The translations under genes and the position numbers were made by a program. DNA of 64,000 nt from Scalesia atractyloides. Taxonomy: Eukaryota > Streptophyta > Magnoliopsida > Asterales > Asteraceae. Below are positions 25,721 to 37,178 of this stretch, piece by piece (position 1 is the stretch's first letter; every line of letters starts with the position of its first letter). Below the pieces are notes generated by a model. That model saw only the letters and a list, made by a program, of their open reading frames with translations, was not told the DNA's origin and made no database searches. The DNA lies in the NCBI GenBank assembly GCA_947069175.1, contig CAMTDV010000012.1:34628341-34692340 (forward strand), in the 5' to 3' direction.

Positions 25721-26979
25721 TTTAAGGCGGCACCTCCCCTGGCCAGCGTCGCTCTTACGACAACTTACTTATGAACATCATCTTTTTTATAAGATCTACA
25801 ACTACGTAAATTTGTTTACATATATGAATACGAATTCTACACGTTTTTCGTTTTTGACATTTTTCTATGTGAAGAAAATGGTAGCCTATAGATTTGTTTT
25901 TCGTTTGTAATTACTTTTTCGCTAAATTTATCTAAGGATATAATTTGTATCAAATTTTAGGTTTATTTTTAATAAAAAAATTTAGTGATTAAATTAGTTT
26001 GTTTAAGTTTAATGAACTTTTAGTTGCATGTGATACCTAAAATATGTAAAAAAAAAAAAAGAGAGAGTGGACTAAAAAAGTGAAAAGAGAGTAGAAAAAA
26101 ATAAATATGACATATTTATTGACTTTTTTAGAAAAAGAGGGCTTTGCAAAATGACTTTAGTGCTCTTTTTGTACCTTATATATTTTTTTAATCATAAAGT
26201 CTTTTCACACATGTCAAAAATCTTAAAGAAAATCTCAACCATTGATCACTATCTCGTCAAAGCTCACAATGGTTTCTATGGTTCTCTCAACCCTACTCAA
26301 ACCAGACCGAAAAATATTATTACATAGCAATAGACAAATGACACCTAAATTTCCGCTCCTGGTCCGCCACTGGTGATATGTGCATGGACATATTTAATGT
26401 CATAGTTTTTAGTCATGTCTAAGAACCAAACTATGAATGAAGAGATAGATCCTATTAAAAATTATGATGTCCATAAATCCTCAAAATCTACACAAACTAT
26501 TCTAGCATGGTACAGGTAGTGAACAATATTCTACTTTCAATTTCATCAAAACATAACCTAATCAAAAGCCCCAAATTCTACAAACTAAGAACCCTAAAAT
26601 ATAATGACATTCAATCTGGATTGTATACCTCCTCTATCAAAGAAATGGATAGTAGGGATTTCTAGAGCTTGAAAAATTAACAAGTTTAGGCTTTGGAATT
26701 ACTTGATTTGGTTAAGAATTGAAGGAGATATCGTTGTTGGAAGTTTCAAGCCCTAGATAGTTCTTCGAATTAATTCGCAAATGTGGGGAGTTGTTATTCA
26801 GATTGGTGGGTGGGGATATGTGTGAAAAGAGGTTAGGAATTAATGGCACCAGTATGTAGCCTATAGTTAACGAATTGTTCGAGGTCATTTTGTGTTCTTG
26901 AAGATCTTCAATGGTGATATGATTTGAGAAGAAAATGGATCCGTTTCATGCAATAAACAATCGAATTGAAGCCAATGAC
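25721..26979. other. Unassigned AT-rich intergenic DNA
   Basis: No gene or clear element recognised. A poly-A tract lies at 26046-26060 and short purine runs follow. Confidence 0.4.
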
Positions 26980-27262
26980 CTCTAATTCAAGTGGTAGGAG
27001 TACTTGAGTTCTTCTTTGAAGACTCAAGTTCAATTCTCATTTGGTGTAAAAAAGGAGTGAGGAACTGGTGGGTAGTGGTAGGAGACCCAGGGAAACCTGG
27101 GTTCGATCCTTGAGCCAAACGAGTTTTACTAGTAATTTACCGTCGTGCCTACGAGCGGATGGATTACCGGGTTTTCTCCGGAACTGGTGGTGGACGACTC
27201 GGGTTACTCTTGGAGTACTCCGAGTGCTCGGGATTGATTTGTTGGCCATTAAAAAAATGATT
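26980..27262 (+). mobile_element. tRNA-derived SINE-like element
   Basis: At 27062-27115 is a tRNA-like head: 'GTGGGTAGTGGTAGGAGACC' (A-box-like) and 'CTGGGTTCGATCCTTGAG' (B box GGTTCGATCC). A tRNA-unrelated body follows to an A-rich end (ATTAAAAAAATGA near 27247). A second, more decayed head (AATTCAAGTGGTAGGAGTAC ... AAGTTCAATTCTC) lies directly upstream at about 26983-27042. This arrangement is typical of plant SINEs. Small frames on both strands across it are not genes. Confidence 0.65.
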
Positions 27263-27439
27263 TGAAGACTTGAACCTTTATTCTCCATAAATGCGGTTGT
27301 AATTAGGCTGAAATGGAAGTGTAACGTCACAAAATGAATCAAACGAAACGTGTCGAGTTGCGGGTTCGAACCGGGTTTCGTTTCAGCTGTTGTTTGCGAA
27401 GAAGGAGAATGGTAGGTTTGGTTTCAGGTTGGGTTTATA

Positions 27440-27545
27440 ATTGAATCGCATAGGTTCTTCTCACCAAAGCTGATGTAGATCAGCGGGTGTACGCTTTTAG
27501 TGTGAAGCGTGGGGTTCCGGGTTCGAAACTCGTCCCCCGCGTTTC
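27440..27545 (+). repeat. Isolated tRNA-like module
   Basis: Contains 'gatgtagatcagcgggtgta' (A-box-like) and 'gttccgggttcgaaactcg' (B box GGTTCGAAACT) at tRNA-like spacing, followed by a C-rich end and then an AT-rich tail. It could be a SINE head or tRNA-like relic; a working tRNA is unlikely because the acceptor stem is not evident. Confidence 0.45.
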
Positions 27546-27573
27546 CTTTTATTAAATAACTTTCAGAATAAGT

Positions 27574-27810
27574 CACACCAAGCCCCTAAAGTTATATAAC
27601 TTAACATTCTAACCTAGTTAGTAATTTCCAAGCACCTCAAGTTATATAACTTAACATTCTAACCTAGTTAGTAATTTCCTTTGTAACAACTAACTACGCT
27701 AACTGAATATTGTTTATATAATTAATGATTTTAACTCGTTTTTAATTAAACGCGCTAACTGAATATTGTTTATATAATTAATGATTTTAACTCGTTTTTA
27801 ATTAAACGTG
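27574..27810 (+). repeat. Two adjacent tandem duplications (about 52 bp and 56 bp units)
   Basis: A unit containing AAGTTATATAACTTAACATT is present twice at about 27578-27678. Immediately after, a unit containing GCTAACTGAATATTGTTTAT is present twice at about 27697-27807. Copies are nearly identical, pointing to recent slippage or unequal exchange. Confidence 0.9.
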
Positions 27811-28644
27811 TTCGTTGTGATAAATAAAATTATAACAATAATAAAATAAATAAAAAATAATTTGTGATTATATAGGTAACTTAATCAATTAAAATTAGTA
27901 AATATAAGTGTGCATCCAATTCCATTGAATAGAAATATAATTTGGGATTGCTAGGATTTATTTAGTCATTGTTTGGTAGTTTTAGGCACTCGATAGCTCG
28001 GTGTCTCTCTACTATTCGCGTCTAAGGATTCTAGATATTCGGTATATCAATTTGAAACTATCTTCACAATTGAAAGGTGTTAAAGTGAGTTGCTTCTTCA
28101 TGTCTCTAGTTGTGTGATTCGGTTTTGATAGGTTGAGTCGGTTCAATCTAGCACTTCATTCACTATCTGATTGCGCGTCATAGATTGGTTTTTAGGCTTT
28201 TGTGTGTGGGTCATATTCATCTTGTCTAATTACTATAGGATTTTTCCTCTCTAACGAGAGGGTAGTCGGTCTAAAATCAGAAAACTTGGTAATTGTCAAC
28301 CATAGAAGTCTTTCATGTGGTTAGGGATTCTTGCTAGGTGGTTTGTTAATCATTAGTGGTTACACTCGTGCTTGCTATCTACTTTCGTTTTCGTCTTAAT
28401 TCTTGTTAGTATAATTTTAGGTTATTAGTTAGTTAATTAAAATAATTAAAAAAATCCGAATTAATTATTGCTTGTAATTCAGTTTAGATTGATTTTAGAG
28501 TTTGCCACATTTAGTCCCTAGGTTCGATACTCAGTCTTACTTTCTATACTATACACGTCCGGTACAATCTCCGTTTGTGTGTAGTTTTTTAAGTAATTCC
28601 ATTTTTTGAAACTTGGTCGATTTTGAGTACACATTCACACACAT
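27811..28644 (+). repeat. Probable LTR-type fragment, unassigned family
   Basis: The 3' part ('ggttcgatactcagtcttac', 'cacgtccggtacaatctccg', ending in ACACACATCA) resembles the U5 end of plant gypsy LTRs and parallels the 4500-4667 segment that ends AGCACATCA. No coding sequence. The left boundary is not defined. Confidence 0.35.
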
Positions 28645-31019
28645 CAGTGGCTATAGTAGTTGCTATAATATTGATCAGGAATATGGTTAGAGTACAACCA
28701 AACACGTGTTTTACAATGGTTCAGCTGCAATTGCTTGGTGTTAGTAGAAACATAGTACAATAGCGTTATCATCATGTGAAGCTGAATACATGACAGGTAG
28801 TTCAACAACTAGCTATATGGCAACGAGATTAATGATAAGTGAAGTTACTGGAAGACAACCGTAGAAGATAATGTTAAAAGTGGATATTTTAATGATTGCC
28901 TTGGTGAAAAATCTGGTGTTTCATAATTAAAGCGAGTATATGAAATCTTGTTTTCACTTCAGTAGGGAATGTGTTGAGAATAATGAAGTGACCGTTGAGT
29001 ATGTAACTCTTCGCAATTTGTACTTTTCTTATTTAAAATGTGTAATCGTATTCTATTTATGGAAACTTGTTTTCGTGTTCTATTTGTATTCATTTCCAAC
29101 TTTGTAATCCGAGACGATGATTATAATGAAAACTCATACTTTGTTCATACTTTTTTTACATTAATCAATCATTTAAATATGTGTTTACGTGCAAATTGAT
29201 ACTTATTATACGTGCAATACTCATACGTTATAACTTTATACTTGAAATACTCGAAAACCAACTAAAATACGTAAAAACAGCCCCAAGCGACCCACTCATG
29301 CGAGTTGAACCCACTTCGCATGAAGTGAACAAAATTCGCACGAAGTAGAGCTGGCAACAACTTGTTCCTATAAATAAGTGCGCCCTTCACACCTTCAATC
29401 TTTTCGAATCTTCACATTCCCACTCTAAAATCTCCGAAATCTGGGCAGACTGTTCTCAGGCCAACTAAGTGAGTTTAGCTCACTATTACCTTGTTATTTC
29501 TTTTATGATTCTTTTTCTTTTTCTTTTGTACCAAGTGTAGAAGCCAACCAAGTTCATCATCCTCACTAGGATTGGACTTGTGTTCCAGCAAGTGTGAGAA
29601 CGTTGGGAGCCTTGGCTACCCAAATTAAGTTCCACACCTCACTTGAACATTTTTATTTACTTAATTTCTATATATCCATGACCAACTAGGTTTATCAACT
29701 ATGTTGGTAAACTTAGTGCTTTGGTGAATCATATAACGAGGTTTCCTACTCCTTGCTTGACATCTATGACATATCTGACCAGCTAAGAACATACTATATA
29801 AATATTATGTACTTTCTTGTAAAAATGGTCAGGTCCATGATGATATCAAATATTGATTAAGTGTTAGGACTCTGAACTGTTTTGTCTCGTTCCTAAACTT
29901 CTCGTTCATAGAAATTGGTGTCGACGCGAGTGTTAAACAAGCTAAATCATTTCAGAACTATCACTTCGCACGAAGTGGCATTTCCCATGTTTTTTTTTCA
30001 TATTTTCTGAATCCAAGTATGAATCCTTCACCAAACTCAGAATGTTCACACGCCTTTGTTTCCCTCATGTATGGTAACTTCGGTGTTCATCACTTCAACT
30101 CATCAGCTCCCAGATTGTTAGGAAAGCTTGCAAAACTGTGAGCATACTCGACTCCCCTCTTTATCTTTCCACTTTTGGGGTGCAACTTATATGTTATATC
30201 AACCCACTAAATCACAACTCTTTATGCTTAAATCGCAAACATTCAATCATACATGCTTAATACGAATACTTGCAAATTTATTCCTTCTAGAATCGAATGC
30301 TTTATACTATGTAATTAACTGTGTACAAGCCTCCCTTAACATGTATAGCGTATAGGATTAACACATCGCCCGTATTCGTGAGGTCATGTTAAGTAAACAA
30401 AACGGTCTAGTAATTTTTATGATTAGATTGCGCTAGTGGTAAACTTTGGGTTGACATGTGTAGTCGCATTACTAGCATTGCATAATAGTTTAAGTAACGT
30501 TTATGCCATGTCGGATGTTTAAAACTTTTACACTGTCTAGTATTGAAATTTGTATGCTCCCCAATGCCTTGTGTATTGAACTATACTTTAATATATGTTG
30601 TAGGAATATGATGACGATGAGGATGCATGGAATGTAGTAGGATGATCTAGAAACCCACTTTTAGATTAGACTTATGTTGTACTTTATACTTCTAATTTCA
30701 TTGTTGTACTTTAAATTTTGATATTATACTGTGCTTCCAAACTATGTACTCGAATTCTAGAAATGAAATGAAATATTGTTTCTTTAAATACTTGGCACAA
30801 ATTAGTGTTATGAAGTCTCAAGCAATCTACTACGTTTGCCCTGATGATTCCGCCATCGTTTGGGGAGTGACAGAGCATCTATCTGGAAAGGAACAAAGGG
30901 CGGGTATATTGACAAAGGCACTGGTAAAAATAAAGTTTAAGGAGATGCAAGAGCTACATGTGTTCAAGATCTCTTGTATACAACTCAGGAATTCTGGTGG
31001 TGAATGCCTGGAATTCTGA
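28645..31019 (+). pseudogene. Copia RNase H fragment split by a solo LTR
   Basis: Two plus-strand pieces of one copia RNase H domain, 28645-29001 and 30873-31019, are separated by an 1871-bp solo LTR. The first piece has recognisable 'STTKHVFY', 'AIAWC' and 'SCEAEYM' blocks and ends with 'EVTVEYV'. The second resumes with 'EHLSGKEQRAGILTKAL' and the 'IKFKEMQELHV' tail. The first piece has several stops. The host copy was therefore a sequence of the 'SCEAEYMA' copia type, different from the 'SSNHAEILAIHEA' type at 20 kb. Confidence 0.75.
29002..30872 (+). mobile_element. Solo LTR, gypsy type, family 2 (copy in copia RNase H)
   Basis: Starts TGTAACTCTTCGC and ends ...GGGAGTGACA, 1871 bp, matching end to end the LTR at 56112-58025 in the opposite orientation. 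Flanks are GAGTA (28997-29001) and GAGCA (30873-30877), a 5-bp target duplication with one change. It carries several copies of a CTTCGCACGAAG-type palindrome (about 29316-29350 and 29964-29980). It contains no coding sequence; frames within it are chance. Confidence 0.8.
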
Positions 31020-31494
31020 TTCGGCCTATGGACTAGAGTGTAGGGGTGGACTGGTATAAAGGCTTGGGTTCCAAGTTAAAAGAAATATTAATTAATTAAT
31101 GCATAAACATCTAGTAACCTATACGTGTTGGGTTAGGATATGTGTTAGATGAGTTATTATGTAATTAATTAATAAGATCGGTAGTTATAGTCTAATGTGG
31201 TAGATTAGTTATATATACAAATTGAATTGGTAGAAAAAAATGTAATAAGGTTTAGAGATAGTTTCCTTAATAAGTCGTGGGTTTATCGTGAATACGTATT
31301 TTCTGAGTTGTGGTTTTTCAATTCCGATTGCAACATCTAATCCAATTAATCTTTTAAGTTTATGGCATGTTTACAAGTCAAGTGAAGTATCAAAAGCGGC
31401 ATGGGAAGATCCAAACCTTGAGATTCCAATGTGTAAATGGGAATGTATCATAATGATTCTTGTGAACAAATATGCCCAAGATGGCAAAAGGTTA
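31020..31494 (+). other. Post-pol copia DNA, possible 3' LTR remnant
   Basis: Follows the copia RNase H fragment directly. It includes 'taggggtggact' (a polypurine-like tract near 31042) and then AT-rich sequence ending near 31340 with a 'gattgcaacatc' stretch, which suggests a decayed copia LTR. Boundaries are not certain. Confidence 0.35.
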
Positions 31495-32300
31495 TGAAGC
31501 GACTTGGGTGATTGTGGATCGGCTGAGAGAAAAACACATATCTCTTATGAGTTCGAGAAACTTCTTATTAAAAAAAGATGCCACATGTATATATGAAAGG
31601 TGGTTGCATGGTGTGTCGGTGTCCATTACCTCTCGATTTTGGGGAAATATCAGAAGTTGATCCCTAAGTTGTTGAGTAGTACTACTTATCACTCGTAAAC
31701 CAATGGTCAAAGAGAAAGGACAATTCAAAACCTTGATGATATGCTTCATTCGTATGTTATTGAATTTGGGGATGGTTAGGATTTTTTTTCCTTTGGATGA
31801 ACATACAATAATAGTTATTATTCCAATATTAGAATGCCTCCATACGAGATGATGTACGGTGGAAATTGTGAAAATTCAATTTGTTAGGGTACGGACAATG
31901 GTCAGCTCGATAGTAGTGAAGTCGTGAGCGAACTACGAAAAAGATTGCTTGGATTCGTGCTCATGTTGAAGCTACCCAAGACCACCAAAAGTCTTCTGTA
32001 GATAAACAAATACACACGATTGAGTTTGAAGTTGGAGACGAATTGATGTTGAAGTGTTTCACTGGAAGGGTATTAGTTGATTTCATAAATAAGGAAAAAG
32101 AAGCACACCTTTATTGACCAATTCAAATATTAGCATGTGTGGAAACAAATAGCATATTACTTTAGGCAGTAAGTGGAAATCATAGTACTTTCCACTTCTC
32201 TTATTTACGCAAATGTTTGGTTGATGAAACTACGCATGTGTCGTCGGAAGATATTGACAATAAATTGAACCATGTGGAAGAACCCGTAAGGAATTAGTGA
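31495..32300 (+). pseudogene. Gypsy integrase C-terminal remnant
   Basis: Reading across stops and frameshifts gives gypsy integrase landmarks in order: 'TWVIVDRL' (about 31503), a degraded 'YHS-TNGQRERTIQNLDDML' block (about 31685-31745), 'YNNSYYSNIRMPPYEMMYG' (about 31805-31860), then a degraded 'KSLL-DKQ' and 'EVGDELMLK' tail (about 31990-32055). Catalytic Asp residues before this block are not readable. It is much older than the gypsy element at 40600-50940. Confidence 0.65.
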
Positions 32301-32538
32301 CCAAAAGATCAAACTTCACAACAAGACAAGATGAAGATTCAAGCAAAAACACCATAAGGTTCTTCTTGTGTAAGTGTCTAACTGGGATATGTGTTTCCAA
32401 TCACTTAAGTAATTATGAGTGGGTGTGTTTGAATGGTATAGTTCTAAAATTTATTAGCCATAAAATAGAAGAAAAACAGCTCAGAAGATGTATTATTATC
32501 ACTAAAAAAAATACCGTAAATTACATTTGTTTTATTCT

Positions 32539-32612
32539 TCTTCTTCTTCTTCTTCTTATTATTATTAAAATATTATTTCTATTATTATTGTTATTCTTAT
32601 TATTATTATCTA
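32539..32612 (+). repeat. Compound (TTC)n/(TTA)n microsatellite
   Basis: Imperfect TTC then TTA triplets lie just beyond the stop codon of the O-methyltransferase pseudogene. The reading frame across it is an artefact of the repeat. Confidence 0.9.
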
Positions 32613-33463
32613 AACGGAAGTCTATTTGCAAAATTCCATAACCCATGTATTGAGAGCATATGCAACCTTGTTGAAATCTTTGAAACCCGCCCCTTTAGCT
32701 AAAGCCTCAAATTCTTTCTTAATTCTCTCTTTGCCACCCAGGTTGTGAGCCAACATAATCACGTCGATGTGTATTACATTTTGGGTAGTTGGAGTCGACC
32801 CGGGTGCTTCGGGAAGAATGCATTCAGCCACAATCACTTTCCCATTTTCTGGAAGTGATTTGTAGCAGTTCTTGAGAACTTGAAGGCATTGTGCATCACT
32901 CCAGTCATGAAGCATCCACTATATAATAAAACATTAAAACTTTATAAGAAACGCAATCAAAGCTGGTTATCTTTTTAAATCATAACTAGAATTACAAAAA
33001 AAATTACCTTCATAAATATAGCATCTCCTTCCGGTACACTTTCAAACAAGTCTCCTCCAACATGCTCAATACCTACAATAACTTACATTAGTTCAACTTA
33101 TTTCCTATTTGATTCTTGAACCAATAGTTAAACCATTTCATATCTACATACCTTGATAAGTTGTGGCATCTTCAATAACATGTGGCAAATCAAAGTTTAT
33201 ACCTTTTGAATGAAGTATGTTTAGAGGTGATCATGTTAAGGCCTGCACCAGTGTCACCACCAACATCAACTAGTGTTTTGAGACCGCTAAAACCATCATA
33301 CAAATCTACAATCTTTTTCATGTTCATGATGGAATGATTAAAGAATGCACTGTTGAAAACCTTATTAAACCTTTGATCTTTGCTATGGTATTCGAATGCT
33401 GGCATACCGTAAGCTTTGTTGAATGAGATTCCACCATCCAAAACTGCGTCTTTTAGATAGTAC

Positions 33464-34020
33464 CTAATATCATTATCAATAATGAATCAAACTTGGTTGT
33501 AGCGTACAACTTTCAAACGAGTTATGTGATATTAAATAATATGTTGTTTGAAGAAACAATTTATATGTAGTCAATTGTTTTGAGTCAAATAAATAAGCAA
33601 TTTTGGATTTTTTTTAAATACCAGTGAGATTACCCGCACGCTGTTACGGGAATGCAATAAATATGTAATCAGTTTCTTATGGTAATAACACTTGCTATAG
33701 ACATCATAAGAAAAAAAAACCCAAAATATAGTATATATGTAGAAGCATAAGTAAAATTAGATTATTACATTGATATGTTTGATATTTAAATTTAAATAGA
33801 AAAACAATGAAAAAGTTAAAAATAGAACCATAGAGTTATGATTTACGAATGCTTATAATACAAATAGACTAAAAATAAATAAGGGAAAAATGTAAAAGAA
33901 AAAGTCAAAAGAATTTTAAGAAAACAATATGTTTTGATATCATTAAGCAATAATATACATATAAAACACTTTTAAATTAAATTCTTATATAAATACTTAA
34001 TAAAAATATAACTAACTTTG
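33464..34020 (-). other. Intron 1 of COMT copy 1, non-array part
   Basis: Very AT-rich intron DNA with no gene. Around 33620-33660 is 'ccagtgagattacccgcacg', a word I associate with dispersed plant repeats, so part of this is probably transposon-derived. Confidence 0.45.
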
Positions 34021-34758
34021 TTTCACACTTTGTTTGAAACACTTTATTTTTAATAATATGGATGAAATCCTAAAATGAAGAATTAATCAATAAAGTTAAT
34101 TACTATTCATATAAAGTTACTAATTGCATTATATTTATTTAATATTATATTTATTTAATAATATAGATGAAATCCTAAAATTAAGAATTAACCAATAAAA
34201 GTTAATTACTATTAATATAAAGTTGCTGATTGCATTATAGATATTATATTTATTTAATATCATATTTATTTATTTAATAATAATAATAATAATAATATGG
34301 ATGAAATCCTAAAATTAAGAATTAAGAATTCACCAATAAAAGTTAATTACTATTTACTAATTGCATCACACTTTGTTTGAAACACTTTATTTATAATATA
34401 GATGAAATCCTAAAATGAAGAATTAACCAATAAAGTTAATTACTATTCATATAAAGTTACTAATTGCATTATATTTATTTAATATTATATTTATTTAATA
34501 ATATGGATGAAATCCTAAAATTAAGAATTAACCAATAAAAGTTAATTACTATTATATAAAGTTGCTGATTGCATTATAGATATTATATTTATTTAATATC
34601 ATATTTATTTATTTAATAATAATAATAATAATAATATGGATGAAATCCTAAAATTAAGAATTAAGAATTCACCAATAAAAGTTAATTACTATTCATATAA
34701 AGTTACTAATTGCATTATAGATAATAATTTGTTGTACAAATATGATAATATAATTGTT

Positions 34759-34794
<36 letters not shown>

Positions 34795-34905
34795 TGAAAT
34801 CCTAAAATTAAGAATTAACCAATAAAAGTTAATTACTATTTATATAAAGTTACTGATTGCATTATAGATAATAATTTGTTGTACAAATATGATAATATAA
34901 TTGTT
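34021..34905. repeat. Satellite-like array in intron 1 of COMT copy 1
   Basis: A unit starting GATGAAATCCTAAAAT occurs about seven times (near 34061, 34166, 34299, 34402, 34506, 34640, 34794), with spacing of about 100-155 bp. There is a higher-order pattern: the block beginning 'cacactttgtttgaaacact' at about 34025 is repeated at about 34368, duplicating some 345 bp. A further block ('ataataatttgttgtacaaa...ttgttatcat' plus TA tract) is repeated at 34724 and 34868. Each block ends in a (TAA)n or (TA)n tract. Confidence 0.9.
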
Positions 34906-34928
34906 ATCATATATATATATATATATAT

Positions 34929-35298
34929 GAGTTAAAATGAGAATCATCTTAAGTTGTAAGAACCGTGACAACTAGGCCATTCAAAAGGTTTTTTCGAATT
35001 TTTTTTTCTTAAAAGTCATAAAAAATCACTTGTTTCAGTAAAAAAAAGAAAATTAAAAAAATGTCACATACCCACATTTACATAAGGCGTAAGAAAATAT
35101 TTATCTCAGTACAAAATTTACACCAGCGCGTAAAAAAACTTGCATCAGTCAAAACTACCGACTCGACAAATTTTTTTACTATTTTACAGATGTTTTTATA
35201 ATATTTTCATCTACGTTTGTGCAAAACATTTTGGCCCAACTCGCGCAGGAAGAAAAAGTTCTCACGATTCTCACAACTCGTGGTGGTTCTCATTTGAA

Positions 35299-35305
<7 letters not shown>
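34929..35305. mobile_element. TA-flanked inverted-repeat element, family 1 copy a
   Basis: Bounded by a (TA)n tract on the left (34908-34928) and by CT/TA/GT microsatellites on the right (35304-35370). Ends are inverted: 'tgagaatcatcttaagttgtaagaaccgtg' on the left against the reverse complement of 'ctcacgattctcacaactcgtggtggttctca' on the right. No coding sequence; the frames at its right end are CT/TA repeats. A second copy lies at 51236-51598. Confidence 0.7.
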
Positions 35306-35334
<29 letters not shown>

Positions 35335-35370
35335 ATATATATATATATATATATATTGTGTGTGTGTGTG
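35304..35370 (+). repeat. Compound (CT)n-(TA)n-(GT)n microsatellite
   Basis: Three dinucleotide tracts lie in direct succession between two inverted-repeat elements. Confidence 0.95.
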
Positions 35371-36155
35371 GGGTAGGTTCTAGAGTGAACACTAGGTTGA
35401 AAGTGAAGTGTGTAAACTAATCTGAGCCATTGAATTATATCATCTAGAGATTTTAAACAATGGCAAGATTGTAATTATAATGTTGTAACTTCCCTTAAAA
35501 TTAATTGACAGAAGGGTATTTGCGTCTTTTGTAAATTTCATTTATTAAACAATATAATCAAAATACCTAAAATCTTGCTAGTTTCCGTATATACAAGATA
35601 CACAGTTGTTAGTGTATACATATGTGTACAGTCTCGATAGTATCAATTTATACAAGATACACAGATGTTAGTTTATACACATGTGTACAGTCTCGCTAAC
35701 TATCAATTTATACAAGATACACCGCTGTTAGTTTATACACATGTGTACAGTCTCGCTAACTATTAGTTTATACAAGATACACAGTTGTTAGTTTATACAA
35801 ATGTGTACCTACTTTTAATACATCTGTGTATTTTGTAGTTCATGACCTAGTTCTGTTAGGAGTTTCATATACGGTTTGAATCCGGGAGGGACAGTTGGTG
35901 TCCAGTACCTAGTTCCGTTAGGAGTTTCATATACATTATTAGCAACTGATTCTACACGAGTTTAAAATAATGGAGAACTAATTAAAAATGTGTGTTTGAG
36001 AGAGAGAATTAATAAATGAGAAAATTAAGGGATTTTAATAAAGAGAGAGAGGAGAGCTAATGTCAATCTTACCCTTTTAATCTAAAAGATAATCAATGGT
36101 TAAGATTAGTTCACTTAGTTCATTTTCAAAAAGTTGTTCACAAATGATCCTAATA
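35371..36155. mobile_element. TA-flanked inverted-repeat element, family 2
   Basis: The left end 'taggttctagagtgaac' and following 'gtaaactaatctgagccattga' are matched by the reverse complement of the right end, '...tcaatggttaagattagttcac' and 'ttgttcacaaatgatccta'. The right flank is a (TA)n tract (36157-36175); the left flank is the compound microsatellite. It contains a 60-bp minisatellite. No coding sequence. Confidence 0.7.
35585..35815 (+). repeat. 60-bp minisatellite, about 4 copies, with a TACACATGTGTA palindrome
   Basis: The unit contains 'tttatacaagatacac', 'gttagtttatacacatgtg' and 'tacagtctcgctaactat' in that order and repeats near 35588, 35650, 35710 and 35768. The embedded palindrome would give a small hairpin per unit. 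Confidence 0.9.
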
Positions 36156-36802
36156 CATATATATATATATATATTATTTAGTACTATGTGTTAATAGTTT
36201 TTGTCAATAGCTTTATTATATGTACTTCCAACTTTTTATTACAAGTCATCTGGTAGAATCATAATTACTTTATCAAAACATTTAAAGTCACTGATGCTAC
36301 CTCAAATGTAATTAATTAATCAATTATCAAATAACTCCTATAATAACCTAGATCCAAAAAAATCATTTTAAATCTTACCAGCTCTCCATTTAAACCTTGT
36401 CCTGGTTCATGAGCAACAAGGGTGCTAACGAAACACCACCATCATTCTTGGTCAAGAACTTGCACACCAGAGCCACACCCTAGAACCGCTCAGCGCACCC
36501 ATCCGCAGTCTCCTTGAGAGTACATGTGAGCACAGAATAGATAGCCAGAAGTCTACAAATCCGGTCAACCACCACGGGTGCTTCAGGGTTGTTAACCTTG
36601 GGGAGCTGAGCCACCAGCTCAGAAGACGAAGGCGAACCACCTGGACCAGCTTTCGCAATGGTCTCAAGCAAATCAAGCTCGATGGTGGTTTCAACACCAT
36701 TGGCAAGACAGATGCAGATGTCAATTGCATTGCAAACAGGAAAGATTGATCATCTTGGTTTGCTTCCAGTGGAACATTCACAGAGGCTGATGTTGAACCC
36801 AT

Positions 36803-37178
36803 CTGCTTGACAAATGAAATAATTGTTGTATGTGTATCCTTTAAATTTTTTATGTGGATACAAGATATAATATTAAAAAAATCCAATTTTGTATGCATGT
36901 ATATATAGAGATGAGATTCACCTATTTCATAGTCTAGACCCTCACTAGTGTAAATGCTTGAACAGTAATTGAAAACAATGTTTATTTGAAAAGTCTTCTT
37001 GTATATGTTGTAGTCTGTTTTTGTTTTGGCAGTCCCTGCGTGTTTGGGTAGGTGCTCCACTGTTGTTTTTAATGAAATTGATAGTTCAATTATTTTTCTT
37101 TTGAGAAGTCACATAAGAATACAAAAGAGCACTCCACCATCCGATTTAGAACACTGACATCATTCATTTATTATATAT
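36803..37178 (-). promoter_or_regulatory. Decayed promoter region of COMT copy 1
   Basis: Clearly homologous to the region upstream of copy 2 ('tatgtggatacaagat', 'tatatata', 'gagattcacc', 'ctcact-gtgtaa' in the same order). The AC-type MYB element ACCAACC of copy 2 corresponds here to ACCTATT, so the site is lost. A TATATATA stretch lies near 36899-36907. Confidence 0.55.

Larger units (their letters stand above)
32622..36802 (-). pseudogene. COMT: Caffeic acid O-methyltransferase pseudogene (copy 1)
   Basis: Minus-strand gene with the four-exon COMT layout: exon 1 36802-36379, exon 2 33463-33152, exon 3 33072-33008, exon 4 32918-32622, all with GT/AG introns. COMT methylates caffeate, 5-hydroxyferulate or related aldehydes in lignin and phenylpropanoid synthesis. 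Disabling changes relative to the copy at 61589-63159: a 1-base deletion in exon 1 (about 36690, after 'SVLPMVLK'), a TAG in place of a Tyr codon (about 36481), a TAA in place of a Leu codon (about 36394), a 1-base insertion near the end of exon 2 (about 33208), and DVGGGMG changed to DVGGDTG in the SAM-binding motif. Exon 4 keeps the catalytic 'LHDWSD' block. Intron 1 is 2.9 kb and filled with repeats. With two frameshifts and two stops it cannot encode a working enzyme. Confidence 0.9.

Noticed and set aside
34021..34905. CRISPR-like array because of regularly spaced repeats
   Set aside because: Units are degenerate and AT-rich with variable spacing and higher-order duplications, in a plant intron; tandem repeat, not CRISPR.
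35140..35392. Overlapping frames of 78 and 61 codons on opposite strands
   Set aside because: Much of both translations is read across CT and TA microsatellites.
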